Assembly: GCA_003541285.1 (NCBI GenBank) | Contig: DPMS01000391.1 | Span: 1-7,256 of the forward strand | Length of the DNA: 7,256 nucleotides | From: Actinomycetota bacterium | Lineage (GTDB): Bacteria; Actinomycetota; Actinomycetes; Streptosporangiales; Streptosporangiaceae | Reading direction: 5' to 3' | Part shown: positions 6,219 to 7,256 of the stretch, in pieces | How the letters are laid out: the number at the start of each line of letters is the position of its first letter | How positions within the stretch are numbered: position 1 is the stretch's first letter | Translations under genes and position numbers: made by a program | The notes under the pieces: model-generated | What the model was told of the DNA's origin: nothing | What the model saw: only the letters and a program-made list of their open reading frames with translations | The model's database searches: none

Positions 6219-6234
6219 GTATTCGAATACGTAT
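6219..6234. repeat. Overlapping AT-rich palindromes after the tRNA remnant
   Basis: GTATTCGAATAC (6219-6230) is a perfect 12-base palindrome. It overlaps ATACGTAT (6227-6234), a perfect 8-base palindrome. The AT-rich block stands out from the GC-rich surroundings and begins 11 bases after the CCA of the tRNA remnant. It could be a core or arm site for a recombinase or a regulator site; nothing further supports either. Confidence 0.4.
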
Positions 6235-6591
6235 CCGTCCCTGCCGAAGGGGTGTACGGCAGCTGAGTACAGCAAACGGCCACCGCGTGAGGGTGCCACG
6301 CACCTGTTCGGATGTAGGGTTGCCGCTCGCTGGGGGCTGCTGGCGTGACCGGCCGTGGAATGCCTGGGAGGGCTGTGGCCTGGTCAGATGCTCCTTCCAC
6401 CGGCGCAGTGATGCTCTTGGGGCTCGGCTGCGTCGTGTGTCGCCCGTTGCGGAGTGACTGTTGCCGGCCGACGCAGAGGGTCAGCGGGCGCGGTGGATCT
6501 GGTGGCTTCCTGGCTCGACGGAAGCTCTCGAGGACACCGGTCTGAATGGCTCATGGCCGGTTCACCAGGATCACGCTCAGCGGATGGTGCG
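6235..6591. other. About 360 bases without a convincing gene
   Basis: Open frames cross this stretch on both strands, but none has a credible start with ribosome site, and none gives a protein segment I recognise. The base composition is less GC-rich and less codon-structured than the flanking intact genes, which fits decayed DNA. No terminator or RNA gene was found. Confidence 0.4.
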
Positions 6592-6990
6592 ATGGCAGAC
6601 TCCGCTGATGCGGTCAGAGTCTTGAAGCCCGGTGCTGCCATTCTCGCGCCGGTGCTTGCACCTGCCGGGTTCACATTTCGCCTCACCGTCACGGGCGCAG
6701 CTCTGGCGGCGGCTTCGCCACCGGCAGGTTCACCAAGGGCAGGAAGTACCTGGAGTTCCACGTCCGGTATTCGCTCGGGCTGGTCACCTACGGGTGGGAC
6801 GGTACTGCTATCTCCCACGCCGGCTATCTGCGCGGGCTGAAGGTAACCGGCAGTTACCCCGGCTACAGCGACGACCCACTGGGGGCTTCCGTCACCTCGC
6901 CCTGGATCTGGCAGGCCCGCTATCTGGGTTCCGTGATGGCGATCGCCGTGGCTATGAAGCCCGCCTGGAGGCAGCGCGGCAGCTAGGTGG
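6592..6990 (+). pseudogene. Small unknown gene broken by two apparent frameshifts
   Basis: Three successive frames read as one protein. From ATG 6592 to about 6699: MADSADAVRVLKPGAAIL, then APAGFTFRLTVTG. From about 6699 to 6884: SGGGFATGRFTKGRKYLEF, then LVTYGWDGTAISHAGYLRGL and SYPGYSDDPL. From about 6884: GFRHLALDLAGPLSGF, then EARLEAARQ. Each switch needs one base added, as expected for two single-base deletions. The middle segment has no ATG or GTG of its own before 6927, so it could not be translated alone. The reconstructed protein would be about 130 residues, soluble and rich in beta-type aromatic segments. I do not recognise the family. The middle frame could instead continue to a stop at 6984 with good G/C3, so the second frameshift is less certain than the first. 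Confidence 0.5.
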
Positions 6991-7004
6991 CAGGCACTCC
7001 CGTA

Positions 7005-7118
7005 ATGGCGGCCCCGGTCCCGCACCACCCGTCCGGCCCGGCGCTGATCCACACGCGCGCCGAAATTGCGGGGTCTATTGCGGGCGCGAAGAACGGCGAG
7101 TTCGACGACCTGTGCTGA
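7005..7118 (+). pseudogene. DUF397 protein, C-terminal fragment
   Basis: A 37-codon frame ending in TGA at 7116-7118 reads HHPSGPALIHTRAEIAG, then GAKNGEFDDLC. It matches the C-terminal half of DUF397 proteins, which usually run Asp-Ser-Lys-Asp-Pro, GPxLxFTxAE, then a G-x-GEFD ending. The N-terminal half, with the conserved Trp and CVEVA segment, is absent. About 89% of its third codon positions are G or C, supporting real coding origin. DUF397 proteins are small actinobacterial partners of XRE-type HTH regulators, and no such regulator is present here. An in-frame GTG at 6987 and ATG at 7005 could start a peptide but have no clear ribosome site. I treat it as a remnant. Confidence 0.5.
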
Positions 7119-7133
7119 ACGGCCGGCATCGTG

Positions 7134-7256
7134 TTATGACTTAAGCCGCCGGAAGGTGCCACAATACTCAGATGCACCGTGCTTCAGCGGATAGCGCTTC
7201 GGTCTTGCCCGGCGGGCCAGGTCCCCTGGCTGGTGGGCGAAGTACGGCGACATCCT
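7134..7256 (-). CDS. Possible C-terminal end of a gene entering from the right edge
   Basis: On the minus strand a frame is open from the window edge to TAA at 7136-7134, giving 40 residues (it includes YFAHQPGDLARRARPKRYPL and ends FRRLKS). Third positions are moderately G/C-rich and the composition is protein-like with many basic residues. I recognise no family, and the piece is short enough to be chance. A plus-strand frame from ATG 7172 is also open to the edge but lacks a well-placed ribosome site. Confidence 0.2.
   Translation of the reverse strand, partial: RMSPYFAHQPGDLARRARPKRYPLKHGASEYCGTFRRLKS

Noticed and set aside
6084..6400. Small open frames on both strands around the tRNA remnant
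   Set aside because: Their peptides (VTGPNPAAPT on the plus strand, GFGPVTARL on the minus strand) are the typical artefacts of translating a tRNA and its antisense.
6384..7052. Minus-strand open frame of 222 residues
   Set aside because: It runs opposite the broken small gene, whose plus-strand frames give far more protein-like sequence; no domain is recognisable.

Overview
The window comes from a GC-rich actinobacterium. The evidence is the strong G/C bias at third codon positions, GTG starts with GTGA stop/start overlaps, a DUF397-like fragment, and transposase types common in that phylum. The genus cannot be told. It is an accessory region with one transposition operon, one intact metabolic gene, and several decayed mobile-element and gene remnants.

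Left part (1-2523): the right-hand portion of a Tn7/Tn5053-like transposon. It carries, in order, the C-terminal part of a TniA/TnsB-like DDE transposase (cut by the window edge), a TniB/TnsC-like AAA+ ATPase, and a short TniQ-like protein. The genes overlap by a few bases and are probably translationally coupled. The TniQ-like protein has no zinc finger. In its place is a C-terminal region resembling the DNA-binding N-terminus of IS21 transposases (IstA). About 130 bp after this gene, repeated CTGAGACA and CCCTGA motifs lead to a probable element end at 2523, which abuts an IS3 remnant. The cargo and left end lie outside the window.

Middle (2524-3240): two broken minus-strand transposases. 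One is an IS3 OrfA remnant with an apparent 1-base frameshift. The other is an integrase-core DDE transposase that keeps its N-terminus and one catalytic-domain segment but has lost the part between.

3426-5570: an intact, Tat-exported multicopper oxidase of the CotA/bilirubin oxidase type on the minus strand, with all twelve copper ligands. Its upstream region (5571-5850) holds a possible promoter, short TCCCCAC repeats and a perfect 8-4-8 palindrome that looks like a repressor operator.

Right part (5849-7256): an IS1634-type transposase fragment, a tRNA 3'-half remnant ending in CCA, overlapping palindromes, a roughly 380-bp stretch with no convincing gene, a small unknown gene apparently broken by two frameshifts, the C-terminal end of a DUF397 protein, and a possible C-terminal coding fragment at the edge. 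It reads as an integration hotspot in decay. The oxidase is the only complete gene outside the transposon, and nothing here shows a functional link between the two.
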